In this document: positions 8,438 to 16,891 of the stretch, one piece after another | How positions within the stretch are numbered: position 1 is the stretch's first letter | Layout of the letters: every line of letters begins with the position of its first letter | Origin: Paracidovorax valerianellae | GTDB taxonomy: Bacteria > Pseudomonadota > Gammaproteobacteria > Burkholderiales > Burkholderiaceae_C | Direction: 5' to 3' | Assembly: GCF_900102625.1 (NCBI RefSeq) | Contig: NZ_FMZC01000014.1 | Span: 62,001-126,000, forward strand | Length of the DNA stretch: 64,000 nt | Notes under the pieces: generated by a model | The model's database searches: none | What the model was told of the DNA's origin: nothing | The model's input: only the letters and a program-made list of their open reading frames with translations | Made by a program: the position numbers and the translations under genes

Positions 8438-9265
8438 TCATTCCTTGTAATAAACGATCTGGTGGCTGCTGGCCAGCATGGTGCCGGCCTCGTTCCACAG
8501 TTGCGCAGTCTGGTCGAAAAAGCCGTTGCGAAACTCCTGGGCGCGCGCCTGGCCCAGCAGGAAGCCCGTGCCCGTGGCTGCCAACTGTGCGCTGCCGGCA
8601 TGGAAATACACCGTGAGCGACACCGTTCCGGCAGGCACCCGATGGGCACGGCGCAGCCACACCCGCGGAAAAAACACGTCCGCCAGCCCCGCCAGCGCGC
8701 AGAAGTCCAGCGGGCGGGCCGGCGCATCGCGCATCCAAAACTGCGTGAGGCTGTTGTCGCCGCCGCCGTCCCAGCGCTGCGGCAGGCCGCCGGCCACCGC
8801 GCGCAACTCATACCGGTCGAGCCAGGCGACGCCCAGCCCTTTGGGCACCGGTTCCAGCGTGTCGGGGCCGGGGGCTTGCGGCATGGGCGTATCGGTCGCG
8901 CTCCAGGTCTCGCGGCGTGCGGCCGTCACCGCCGTGCCAGTGGTGGTCACAGCCGGCGCACCGTCGGTGCCTGACTGCACGATGGACAGCGTCCAGTGCT
9001 GGGTGGACCGGTTGGTGCGCACCGGCGTGGCGTGCACGGTGAAGGCGCCTTCGGCCACGGCACCCGCGTAGTTAACGGTGAGCGACAAGGGCTCGCCCAG
9101 GCGGTCGGGGTGCTGCATGACGGCCTGCAGCAGCGTGGCGGCGGTAGCGCCGCCAAAGGGGCCGACCATGTTCCAGTAGGAAGGCGTGGTGCGCCCGGCG
9201 AACTGGCCGGGGCCGGCCGGCTGCAGCGCCAGCGCGTCATCCAGGGGGTGGAGTTCGGAGGTCAT
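8438..9265 (-). CDS. Acyl-CoA thioesterase, TesB-like double hot-dog
   Basis: This 275-residue protein has the double hot-dog layout of TesB-like acyl-CoA thioesterases. The N-terminal half contains PSYWNMVGPFGGATAATLLQAV (about residues 30-50), the family's GGxxAA segment, and the C-terminal half ends in a second hot-dog repeat. It sits between the thiolase and the enoyl-CoA hydratase of the beta-oxidation cluster and may release CoA from intermediates that cannot be degraded further. The start at 9265 matches the beginning of the conserved region; an upstream extension would be Arg/His-rich and unlike the family. Confidence 0.78.
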   Translation of the reverse strand: MTSELHPLDDALALQPAGPGQFAGRTTPSYWNMVGPFGGATAATLLQAVMQHPDRLGEPLSLTVNYAGAVAEGAFTVHATPVRTNRSTQHWTLSIVQSGTDGAPAVTTTGTAVTAARRETWSATDTPMPQAPGPDTLEPVPKGLGVAWLDRYELRAVAGGLPQRWDGGGDNSLTQFWMRDAPARPLDFCALAGLADVFFPRVWLRRAHRVPAGTVSLTVYFHAGSAQLAATGTGFLLGQARAQEFRNGFFDQTAQLWNEAGTMLASSHQIVYYKE

Positions 9266-9332
9266 GGAGTGCGAGTGTGACGCGAAAGGCCCGGCCGCGC
9301 GGTCATGCCCGCGACGCCCGGGCACCTAGCGC

Positions 9333-10532
9333 TCAGACACGTTCGAAGATGCCGGCTGCGCCCTGCCCCATGCCCACGCACATGGTCACCATGCCGTACT
9401 TCAGGTTCTTGCGGCGCAGCGCATGCACCACCGTGGCCGCGCGGATGGCGCCCGTGGCGCCCAGCGGATGGCCCAGCGCAATCGCACCGCCCATCGGGTT
9501 CACCTTGGACGGGTCCAGCCCCAGTTGGCGCACCACAGCCAGCGACTGCGCAGCGAAGGCTTCGTTCAATTCGAACCAGTCGATGTCTTCGTGCTTCAGG
9601 CCCGCGTACCGCAGCGCGGCCGGAATCGCCTCGATGGGGCCGATGCCCATGATGCTGGGCGGCACGCCCTTGCTGGCGAAGCTCACGAAGCGCGCCAGCG
9701 GCGTGAGGCCGAAGCGCTTGACGGCCGCTTCGCTGGCCAGGATCAGCGCGCCCGCGCCGTCGCTGGTCTGCGAGCTGTTGCCCGCCGTGACCGAGCCCCG
9801 CGCGGCGAACACCGTCTTGAGTTTGGCCAGGCCTTCCAGCGACGTGTCGGGCCGTGCGCCTTCGTCGAGCGTGACGGTGCGCGTCTTGGCGATGCTTTCG
9901 CCGGTGTCCAGGTCGGCCGTGCGGTCGGTCACTTCGATGGGCGTGATCTCGTCGGTGAACTCACCGGCCTGCTGCGCCGCCAGCGCCTTCTGGTGCGACT
10001 GCAGCGCGAAGGCGTCCTGGTCTTCGCGCGACACCTTCCATTGCTGCGCCACCTTCTCGGCGGTCAGGCCCATGCCGTAGGCGATGCCCACATCGTCATC
10101 CTTGGCGAAGATGCTGGGCGACAGCGAGGGCGTGTTGCCCATCATGGGCACCATGCTCATGCTCTCGACCCCGGCGGCGATCATCACGTCGGCCTCGCCC
10201 ACGCGGATGCGGTCGGCCGCCATCTGCACGGCCGACAGGCCGGAGGCGCAGAAGCGGTTCACGGTGATGCCGCCCACGCTGGTGGGCAGCCCCGCCAGCA
10301 CGGCGCCGATGCGCGCCACGTTCAAGCCCTGGGCGCCTTCGGGAATGGCGCAGCCGCAGATGATGTCCTCAATGGACGCCGGGTCCAGCCCCGGCACCTG
10401 GGCCAATGCGGCCTTCAGCGTGGTGGCCAGCAGGTCATCCGGGCGGGTGTTGCGGAAATAACCGCGGTGCGATTTGCCGATGGGCGTGCGCGTGGCGGCG
10501 ACGATGTAGGCGTCCTGCATTTGTTGGGCCAT
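9333..10532 (-). CDS. Thiolase (acetyl-CoA C-acyltransferase), FadA-like
   Basis: This 399-residue enzyme performs the last beta-oxidation step, thiolytic cleavage of 3-ketoacyl-CoA to acetyl-CoA. All catalytic motifs are present: the nucleophilic Cys in VNRFCASGLSAVQ (near residue 90), NEAFAAQSLAV, the His in GGAIALGHPLGATGA, and the second Cys in TMCVGMGQGAAG close to the C-terminus. The ATG at 10532 follows AGGAG by eight bases. It lies in the same leftward cluster as the FadB-like enzyme, and the two probably act in sequence. Biosynthetic acetyl-CoA acetyltransferases share this fold, but the context favours degradation. Confidence 0.93.
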   Translation of the reverse strand: MAQQMQDAYIVAATRTPIGKSHRGYFRNTRPDDLLATTLKAALAQVPGLDPASIEDIICGCAIPEGAQGLNVARIGAVLAGLPTSVGGITVNRFCASGLSAVQMAADRIRVGEADVMIAAGVESMSMVPMMGNTPSLSPSIFAKDDDVGIAYGMGLTAEKVAQQWKVSREDQDAFALQSHQKALAAQQAGEFTDEITPIEVTDRTADLDTGESIAKTRTVTLDEGARPDTSLEGLAKLKTVFAARGSVTAGNSSQTSDGAGALILASEAAVKRFGLTPLARFVSFASKGVPPSIMGIGPIEAIPAALRYAGLKHEDIDWFELNEAFAAQSLAVVRQLGLDPSKVNPMGGAIALGHPLGATGAIRAATVVHALRRKNLKYGMVTMCVGMGQGAAGIFERV

Positions 10533-10625
10533 GGAGAAAGCTCCTTCGTTCATTCGTTCGGTTGTGCCGTGGGTTCGATCAATGCGTCGTCCGTCGATGC
10601 ATCGATCGGTCCCACGATCAGTCAG

Positions 10626-11153
10626 TCATTTGGCGGGGCGGCTGGAGGGAACCCAGGCCCACGTGAATTCGCATTCCACCGGCTCGATGCCGGCCTCGTC
10701 CGTCACGGTGACCTGCACCTGCATCTCGCCCTTGTCGGTGTCGCGCAAGGCCTCGCGCTGCGCGTCGGTCAGCACCGCCACGGCACGCATGGCGCCCGTG
10801 GCACGTTGACGGAAGACCATCTTCAGGTTCTTCGCCAGCGGCAGGCAGTCGTCGCGCACGTTCAGGCCGATGGCCATGCCCGTGGCCGTTTCGGCCAGCA
10901 GGTTCATGGCCGACGCATGGATGCCGCCGATGTGGTTCTGCACGCGGTGCTCGTTGGGCAGGCGCACTTCCACCCGGTTCGGCGACATTTCGATGAACTC
11001 CACCCGCGCCGTGCGGGTGAAGGGCACGGCACGGCGCAGCACCAGGTTGCGCACCCAGGGGCGCAGGAACTTCGGCACATCGTCCAGCTGCTCCAGTTGC
11101 AACTGCATGCGGTTGGGTGGAAAGGCCGAAGCGGAAGAAGCAGAGGCGGTCAT
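10626..11153 (-). CDS. DUF4442 / PaaI-like hot-dog protein
   Basis: This 175-residue protein begins with a Ser/Ala-rich stretch and then a hot-dog domain of the DUF4442 type: RTARVEFIEMSPNRVEVRLPNE, then QNHIGGIHASAMNLLAETATG, where HxGGxHA resembles the thioesterase active-site helix. It starts 23 bp after the end of the FadB-like gene and is followed by the thiolase, so it is within the beta-oxidation cluster and probably acts on acyl-CoA esters. No biochemical role can be assigned with certainty. Confidence 0.78.
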   Translation of the reverse strand: MTASASSASAFPPNRMQLQLEQLDDVPKFLRPWVRNLVLRRAVPFTRTARVEFIEMSPNRVEVRLPNEHRVQNHIGGIHASAMNLLAETATGMAIGLNVRDDCLPLAKNLKMVFRQRATGAMRAVAVLTDAQREALRDTDKGEMQVQVTVTDEAGIEPVECEFTWAWVPSSRPAK

Positions 11154-11176
11154 GTCGGTGCTCAAGCCGGCCCCGG

Positions 11177-13597
11177 TCAGTTGCGCACCGGCTTGCCGGT
11201 GGACAGCATGCCCAGGATGCGTTCCTGCGACTTGGGGTGCTGGATGAGCGCGCAGAATGCCTTGCGCTCCAGCGCCATCAGGTATTCCTCGCTCACCAGC
11301 GTGCCCGCGTCCACGTCGCCGCCGCACACGATCTCGGCGATCAGCGTGGCGATGTGCTGGTCGTGGTCGCTGATGAAGCCGCCGTCGCGCATGTTCACCA
11401 GCGAGCCGCGAATGGTGGCGACACCGCTGCGCCCGGCCACCGGGAACAGCCGCTTGTTCGGCGCGCGCCAGCCGCTGGCGGCCATGGCCTTCGCTTCGTT
11501 CAGCGCGACGAACAGCACTTCGTCCTTGTGCGGCACGACGATGTCGCTGTCCAGAAGGTAGCCGAGCTTCTTCGATTCCAGCGCGCTGGTGCCCACCTTG
11601 GCCATGGCCGCGGCGGTGAAGCCTTCAGTCAGGAAGGGCAGCAGGTCCTTGCCCGTGGACGCGGCGGCGTTCTCGGCCGCGCGGCGGGCGATGTAGGTCA
11701 GTCCGCCGGCGCCGGGCACCAGGCCCACGCCCACTTCCACCAGGCCGATGTAGCTTTCCATGTGCGCGACGCGGCGGGCCGAGTACACGGCCAGCTCGCA
11801 ACCGCCGCCCAGCGCCATGCCGTGGATGGCCGAGATGACGGGCACCTGGGCGTAGCGCAGGCGCAGCATCAGGTTCTGCAGTTCCTGCTCCACGCTTTCG
11901 ATGGCCGAGACGCCGGCCACGACGAACGCGGGCATGGTGGCCGCCAGGTCGGCGCCCACGCTGAAGGGGCCATCGCCCGACCAGATCACCAGCGCGTCGT
12001 ACTCGCGCTCGGCGGTGTCGATGGCCTCCATCAAGCCTTCCATCACATCGGGGCTGATCGCGTGCATCTTGCTCTGGATGCTGGCGATCAGGACCCGGCT
12101 GCCGGAGGGGCCTGCACCCTTGTCCAGCGTCCAGGTGCGCAGTGCGTCGGACTCGCTGATGGTCGTGCCGGCCGTGCGCCAGTCGGGCAGATTCTCGCCC
12201 AGCAGCTTTTCAGGAAAGTGCTGGCGTTCGTACACCGGCAGATGGCGGCGCGGCACGAAGCGGTTCTGCGAGGCACTCCACGAGCCTTCGGCCGTGTGCA
12301 CGCCGCCCGCGTCGGCCACCGGGCCCTTGAAGACCCATTCCGGCAGCGGCGCCTTCGACAGCGCCTTGCCCGTGTCGATGTCTTCCTGAATCATCTTCGC
12401 CACGTCGAGCCAGCCAGCCTCCTGCCACAGCTCGAACGGGCCCTGCTTCATGCCGAAGCCCCAGCGCATGGCCTGGTCCACGTCGCGCGCGTTGTCGGCA
12501 ATCGTTGCCAGGTGCACGGCGGCGTAGTGAAAGCTGTTGCGCAGAATGGCCCAGAGGAACTGGCCCTGCGCACCCTCGGCATTGCGCAGCAGCTTCAGAC
12601 GCTCGGCGGCAGGCCGCTTCAGCATGCGGGCATACACCTCGTCGGCCTTCTGGCCGCCGGGCACGTACTCGCCGCTTTCCAGGTCGAAACGCAGGATGTC
12701 GCGGCCCACCTTCTTGTAGAAGCCGGCCTTCGATTTCTGGCCCAGCTGCTTCAGTTCGATCAGCTTGTTCAGCACCTCGGGGGTGCCGAAGCTGCCATAG
12801 AACGGATCGGTTTCTTCCGTCAGGTTGTCCTGCAGCGTCTTGATGACGTGGGCCATCGTGTCCAGACCCACCACGTCGGCGGTGCGGAAGGTGCCGCTGG
12901 ACGCGCGGCCCAGCTTCTTGCCGGTGAGGTCATCGACCACGTCGAAGGTCAGGCCGAAGTTCTCCACCTCTTTCATCGTGGCCAGCATGCCGGCGATGCC
13001 GACGCGGTTGGCGATGAAGTTGGGCGTGTCGTGCGCGCGCACCACGCCCTTGCCGAGGCCGCTGGTCACGAAGGCTTCGAGCTGGTCGAGCACTTCCGGC
13101 CTGGTGGTGGGCGTGTCGATCAGCTCCACCAGCGCCATGTAGCGCGGCGGATTGAAGAAGTGAATGCCGCAAAAGCGTGGCTTGATGGCATCGGGCAGCG
13201 CTTCGGACAGCTTGGTGATCGACAGCCCCGACGTGTTGGACGCCACGATGGCGTGCGGCGCAATGAAGGGCGCGATCTTCTGGTACAGGTCGAGCTTCCA
13301 GTCCATGCGCTCGGCAATCGCCTCGATGATGAGGTCGCAGCCGCGCAGTTGCTCCAGATGCTCTTCGTAGTTGGCCTGGCCGATCAGCGCAGCGTCTTCC
13401 ACCACGCCCAGCGGCGCGGGCTTGAGCTTCTTCAGCCCGTCGATGGCCTTGGTGACGATGCCGTTCTTCGGGCCTTCCTTGGCAGGAAGATCAAAGAGAA
13501 CGACCGGCACCTTCACGTTGGCGAGGTGGGCGGCGATCTGCGCACCCATCACGCCCGCGCCGAGCACGGCGACTTTCTTCACTTGGAATCGGGACAT
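11177..13597 (-). CDS. Bifunctional 3-hydroxyacyl-CoA dehydrogenase / enoyl-CoA hydratase, FadN-like
   Basis: This 806-residue enzyme carries out the two middle steps of beta-oxidation. The NAD-binding domain is N-terminal (GAGVMGAQIAAH at residues 13-24), followed by the dehydrogenase active-site region (CGIHFFNPPRYMALVELI) and helical C-terminal dehydrogenase domains. The crotonase-like domain is at the C-terminal end (IHGMALGGGCELAVYSARRVA and GLVEVGVGLVPGAGG). This order, dehydrogenase first, is that of FadN-type enzymes and the reverse of E. coli FadB. It is flanked by acyl-CoA dehydrogenase and thiolase genes, which together give a complete cycle. Confidence 0.93.
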   Translation of the reverse strand: MSRFQVKKVAVLGAGVMGAQIAAHLANVKVPVVLFDLPAKEGPKNGIVTKAIDGLKKLKPAPLGVVEDAALIGQANYEEHLEQLRGCDLIIEAIAERMDWKLDLYQKIAPFIAPHAIVASNTSGLSITKLSEALPDAIKPRFCGIHFFNPPRYMALVELIDTPTTRPEVLDQLEAFVTSGLGKGVVRAHDTPNFIANRVGIAGMLATMKEVENFGLTFDVVDDLTGKKLGRASSGTFRTADVVGLDTMAHVIKTLQDNLTEETDPFYGSFGTPEVLNKLIELKQLGQKSKAGFYKKVGRDILRFDLESGEYVPGGQKADEVYARMLKRPAAERLKLLRNAEGAQGQFLWAILRNSFHYAAVHLATIADNARDVDQAMRWGFGMKQGPFELWQEAGWLDVAKMIQEDIDTGKALSKAPLPEWVFKGPVADAGGVHTAEGSWSASQNRFVPRRHLPVYERQHFPEKLLGENLPDWRTAGTTISESDALRTWTLDKGAGPSGSRVLIASIQSKMHAISPDVMEGLMEAIDTAEREYDALVIWSGDGPFSVGADLAATMPAFVVAGVSAIESVEQELQNLMLRLRYAQVPVISAIHGMALGGGCELAVYSARRVAHMESYIGLVEVGVGLVPGAGGLTYIARRAAENAAASTGKDLLPFLTEGFTAAAMAKVGTSALESKKLGYLLDSDIVVPHKDEVLFVALNEAKAMAASGWRAPNKRLFPVAGRSGVATIRGSLVNMRDGGFISDHDQHIATLIAEIVCGGDVDAGTLVSEEYLMALERKAFCALIQHPKSQERILGMLSTGKPVRN

Positions 13598-13630
13598 GTT
13601 TGGTTTCTTGTGAATGGTTGTGGGCTGCGC

Positions 13631-14065
13631 TTACTGCACGCGCTGCCAGACCTGTGTGCGCCAGAAGGGGCCCAAATAGCCGCGCACTTCCATCTTGGCG
13701 CCGCCGTCGATGGGCGTGAAGCTGGCGCGGTATTCCTTGCCGTTCTCGGGGTCGAGGATCTTGCCGCCTTCCCACACGTCCTTGCCTTCGGCTTTCTTGC
13801 CGCCCCGGATGATCTCCAGCCCGGCGATGGGCTGGCCCTTGCGGTCGTCCGTGCATTCGGTGCAGGTGGCGTCCGGTGCCGTGTCTTTCTTCAGCGACTT
13901 CTCGATGCGCCCACTGAGCGCACCGCCCGCTTCGGTGACGCGGATCTCGGCCTTCGCCTCGCCCGTCTTGTCGTCGATGCTGCGCCACCCACCCACGGGC
14001 GACATCTGGGCCCATGCGGGGGCGGAAATTGCTACAAATGCTATAGCTGCTAGCGCTTTATTCAT
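13631..14065 (-). CDS. Exported DUF2147 family protein with a repeat-derived signal peptide
   Basis: This 144-residue protein has a short signal peptide (MNKALAAIAFVAISAPAWAQ) and a DUF2147-type domain: GGWRSIDDKTGEAKAEIRV at the start, GLEIIRGGKKAEGKDVWEGG and ILDPENGKEYRAS in the middle, and a basic/aromatic C-terminus. The fold is lipocalin-like by inference; two Cys (TCTECTD) could form a disulfide. GGAG precedes the ATG by five bases. Codons 2-12 lie on a copy of the palindromic repeat family (14030-14058). It sits between acyl-CoA dehydrogenase and FadB-like genes, an unexpected place for an exported protein. Confidence 0.82.
   Translation of the reverse strand: MNKALAAIAFVAISAPAWAQMSPVGGWRSIDDKTGEAKAEIRVTEAGGALSGRIEKSLKKDTAPDATCTECTDDRKGQPIAGLEIIRGGKKAEGKDVWEGGKILDPENGKEYRASFTPIDGGAKMEVRGYLGPFWRTQVWQRVQ
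14030..14058 (-). repeat. Palindromic repeat copy forming the signal-peptide codons of the DUF2147 gene
   Basis: ATAGCTGCTAGCGCTT at 14043-14058 differs at one of 16 bases from ATAGCTGCCAGCGCTT at 61529-61544. The neighbouring TGCTACAAATGCTATAGC at 14030-14047 shows the TGCTA...TAGC core. On the minus strand it encodes residues of the signal peptide from Lys3 onward. Confidence 0.75.
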
Positions 14066-14114
14066 AACGGCTCCAGTGCAAAAAGGCTTGAAGTTCGGCA
14101 AAGCGGCCCGGCGG

Positions 14115-15920
14115 TCAGGCCAGCGCGGCGTCGGTGTCCATCAGCGGCTTGGCGCCGGCGCGTGCCGTGCGCATCAGCGTGGCCGTCTCGGGGAACAGCT
14201 TGGCGAAGTAGAAACGCGCGGTCTGCAGCTTGCCCACATAGAACGGGTCGTTGTTGCCGGCAGCGATCTCGCGCAGCGCCACCTGGGCCATGCGGGCGAA
14301 CAGGTAGCCGAACACCAGGTGGCCGGCCACGCGCAGGTAGTCCACCGCAGCGGCGCCCACTTCGTCGGGGTTCTGGAAGCCCTTGAAGCCGATCTCGGTG
14401 GTGAACTTGGTCATCTGGTCGCCCAGGTAGGCGATGGGGTTGATGAACTCGGCCATCTTCTCGTTCACGCCCTCTTCCGCCACCAGTTGGCCCACCAGCT
14501 TGCCGAATTTTTTGAGCGTGGCGCCGTTGTTGCCCAGCACCTTGCGGCCCAGCAGGTCCAGCGACTGGATGGTGTTGGTGCCTTCGTAGATCATGTTGAT
14601 GCGGTTGTCCCGCACGAACTGCTCCATGCCCCATTCCTTGATGAAGCCGTGGCCGCCGAAGACCTGCATGCAGTGGTTGGTGGCGATGTGGCCGTTGTCG
14701 GTGATGAAAGCCTTCACGATGGGCGTCAGCAGCGCCACCAGTTCGTCCGAATCCTTGCGCACCTTCTCGTCGGGGTGGCTGTGCGCCTTGTCCAGCAGCA
14801 GCGTGCAGTAGATCTGCAGCGCGCGGGCGCCTTCGGCATACGCCTTGGCGGTCAGCAGCATCTTGCGCACGTCCGGGTGCACGATGATCGGGTCGGCGTC
14901 CTTGTCCTTGGCCTTGGTGCCCGACAGGCTGCGCATCTGCGTGCGGTCCTTGGCATAGGCCAGCGCGTTCTGGTAGGCCACCTCGGTCAGCCCCAGCGAC
15001 TGGTTGCCCACGCCCAGGCGAGCGGCATTCATCATCACGAACATGGCCTGCAGGCCCTTGTGCGGCTGGCCCACCAGCGTGCCGATGGCACCGTCGATGG
15101 CGATCTGCGCGGTGGCGTTGCCGTGGATGCCCATCTTGTGCTCCAGCCCGGCGCAGAAGATCGGGTTGCGCTCGCCCAGCGAGCCGTCGGCATTGACGTG
15201 GTACTTGGGCACGATGAACAGGCTGATGCCCTTGCTGCCCTTGGGCGCATCGGGCAGGCGGGCCAGCACCAGGTGGACGATGTTCTCGGTGAAATCGTGC
15301 TCGCCAGCGCTGATGAAGATCTTGTTGCCGGTGATCTTGTAGGTGCCTTCGGGGGCGCCAGCCACGGGCTCGGCCTTGGTGCGCAGCAGGCCCAGGTCGG
15401 TGCCACAGTGCGGTTCGGTCAGGCACATGGTGCCGGTCCATTCGCCGCTGGTGAGCTTGGGCAGGTACAGGCGCTTTTGCTCTTCGGTGCCGTGCGCGTG
15501 CAGGGCTTCGTAGGCGCCGTGCGACAGGCCGGGGTACATCGTCCAGGCCTGATTGGCGCTGTTGAGCATTTCGTACAGGCACTGGTTCAGCACGAACGGC
15601 AGGCCCTGGCCACCGTATTCGGTCTCGCAGCTCAGCGCTGCCCAGCCGCCTTCCACGTATTGAGCGTAAGCCTCCTTGAAGCCCTTGGGCGTGGTCACCT
15701 CGTGCGTCGTCTTGTCGAGCGTGCAGCCCTCTTCGTCACCCGTGATGTTCAGCGGGAACGCCACGCCGGCGGCAAACTTGCCCGCCTCTTCCAGCACGGC
15801 ATTGATGGTGTCGGTGTCCACTTCGGCATGCTTGGGCAAGGCCTGGAATTCTTCCGCCACCTTGAACACCTCGTGCAGTACGAATTGCATGTCGCGAAGG
15901 GGCGGCGTGTAGGTCGGCAT
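14115..15920 (-). CDS. Acyl-CoA dehydrogenase
   Basis: This 601-residue flavoprotein performs the first step of beta-oxidation, desaturating acyl-CoA to enoyl-CoA. It belongs to the long subclass with a C-terminal extension of about 150 residues. Seen in sequence are the FAD/substrate segment GTMCLTEPHCGTDLGLL, GNKIFISAGEHD, the ACAD helices, FGGHGFIKEWGMEQ and the catalytic-base region NMIYEGTNTIQSLDLLGRK. The ATG at 15920 follows AGGAG by seven bases. It is the first enzyme gene after the TetR regulator. Substrate chain length cannot be read from the sequence. Confidence 0.93.
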   Translation of the reverse strand: MPTYTPPLRDMQFVLHEVFKVAEEFQALPKHAEVDTDTINAVLEEAGKFAAGVAFPLNITGDEEGCTLDKTTHEVTTPKGFKEAYAQYVEGGWAALSCETEYGGQGLPFVLNQCLYEMLNSANQAWTMYPGLSHGAYEALHAHGTEEQKRLYLPKLTSGEWTGTMCLTEPHCGTDLGLLRTKAEPVAGAPEGTYKITGNKIFISAGEHDFTENIVHLVLARLPDAPKGSKGISLFIVPKYHVNADGSLGERNPIFCAGLEHKMGIHGNATAQIAIDGAIGTLVGQPHKGLQAMFVMMNAARLGVGNQSLGLTEVAYQNALAYAKDRTQMRSLSGTKAKDKDADPIIVHPDVRKMLLTAKAYAEGARALQIYCTLLLDKAHSHPDEKVRKDSDELVALLTPIVKAFITDNGHIATNHCMQVFGGHGFIKEWGMEQFVRDNRINMIYEGTNTIQSLDLLGRKVLGNNGATLKKFGKLVGQLVAEEGVNEKMAEFINPIAYLGDQMTKFTTEIGFKGFQNPDEVGAAAVDYLRVAGHLVFGYLFARMAQVALREIAAGNNDPFYVGKLQTARFYFAKLFPETATLMRTARAGAKPLMDTDAALA

Positions 15921-16000
15921 GGGGAGGCTCCTTGGATGGAAAAGATGAATGAAAAAAGAAAGAAGGGACGAAGAATCGGAAAGCAAAAACGCGAAACGGT

Positions 16001-16669
16001 TCAGTCAGCCACAGGCGCCGGTGCGCCATAGCGGGTGAGAATGCTGTCGAAGCCGGCATTGGCACGGTCGATGGAGCCGGGCGTCTGCAAGAACCGCGCT
16101 TCGTAGTGCAGCGCCAGGATGAGGCCATGAATCTCGAACAGCATTTGCTCGGCATTCACGTCGCCACGCAACTCGCCCTGCTCCTTGCACTGGTCGATGG
16201 CACGCTTCATGGCGGCCAGCCAGGTCAGCACGGAACTGGCCAGGGCATCGCGCACGGGACCGGTGCGGTCGTCGAACTCGACCGCGCCGCTGATATAGAT
16301 GCAGCCGGAATCGATTTCGATGGAAGTGCGCTTCATCCAGTTGGCGAACAGCGCCCGCAGCCGCGGCAGGCCACGCGGGGCGGACACGGCGGGGTAGAAC
16401 ACTTCCTGCTCGAAGCGCGCGTGGTATTCGCGGATGACGGAGATCTGCAGTTCCTCGCGCGAACCGAAGTGGGCGAACACGCCGGACTTGCTCATGCCCG
16501 TCACGTCCGCCAGCGCACCGATCGACAAGCCTTCCAGCCCGATGTGCGTCGCCAGGCCCAGCGCAGCCTCGACGATCGCGGCCTTGGTCTGCTGGCCTTT
16601 TTGCAAGGCGCGGCCTTCGCGGGTGCTGGCGGAGCGAACGGGGCGGGAAGAAAGAGGGGTGACCGGCAT
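16001..16669 (-). CDS. TetR-family regulator of the beta-oxidation cluster
   Basis: This 222-residue protein has an N-terminal helix-turn-helix (KAAIVEAALGLATHIGLEGLSIGALADVTGMSKSGVFAHFGSREEL split over about residues 30-75) and a C-terminal ligand domain of the TetR_C type with MLFEIHGLILALHYEARF. It is the first gene of the leftward beta-oxidation cluster, 80 bp before the acyl-CoA dehydrogenase, and is therefore the likely repressor responding to acyl-CoA or fatty acid. The start is uncertain: the chosen ATG has a poor ribosome-binding site and an in-frame ATG at 16702 exists upstream. Confidence 0.85.
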   Translation of the reverse strand: MPVTPLSSRPVRSASTREGRALQKGQQTKAAIVEAALGLATHIGLEGLSIGALADVTGMSKSGVFAHFGSREELQISVIREYHARFEQEVFYPAVSAPRGLPRLRALFANWMKRTSIEIDSGCIYISGAVEFDDRTGPVRDALASSVLTWLAAMKRAIDQCKEQGELRGDVNAEQMLFEIHGLILALHYEARFLQTPGSIDRANAGFDSILTRYGAPAPVAD

Positions 16670-16685
16670 GGGGAAAATAAAACGA

Positions 16686-16693
16686 ACGATCGT
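16686..16693. promoter_or_regulatory. Possible TetR operator half in the beta-oxidation promoter region
   Basis: The palindrome ACGATCGT lies 17 bp before the TetR start codon, within AACGAACGATCGTGC. TetR-family repressors bind short palindromes in their own promoters, so autoregulation is plausible. The palindrome is short and could be chance. Confidence 0.25.
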
Positions 16694-16891
16694 GCTATTT
16701 TGCATGAAAATTCGCCGATTGCCCATTTCCAGGTTCGCGGCGCAGGCTCTCGCGGGTAAACCCCTAATGGGCGGCATTGGGACTCAAAGTCTTCGCCGAT
16801 GACGAATGGCACCCCTGCCGAGTTTCCTTGCAGGGAAGGATTGCCCGATGAAAGATCGAGCGGCGTGTTGCCGCTCAAGGCCAGCAGTGCG

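Noticed and set aside
11117-14053. A 978-codon open frame on the plus strand opposite the FadB-like gene
   Set aside because: It is antisense to strongly conserved enzyme genes, His/Gln/Arg-rich and without recognisable motifs; it is an artefact of GC-rich codon usage.
13695-16031. A 778-codon open frame on the plus strand opposite the acyl-CoA dehydrogenase
   Set aside because: Same reason; the minus-strand frame carries all catalytic motifs.
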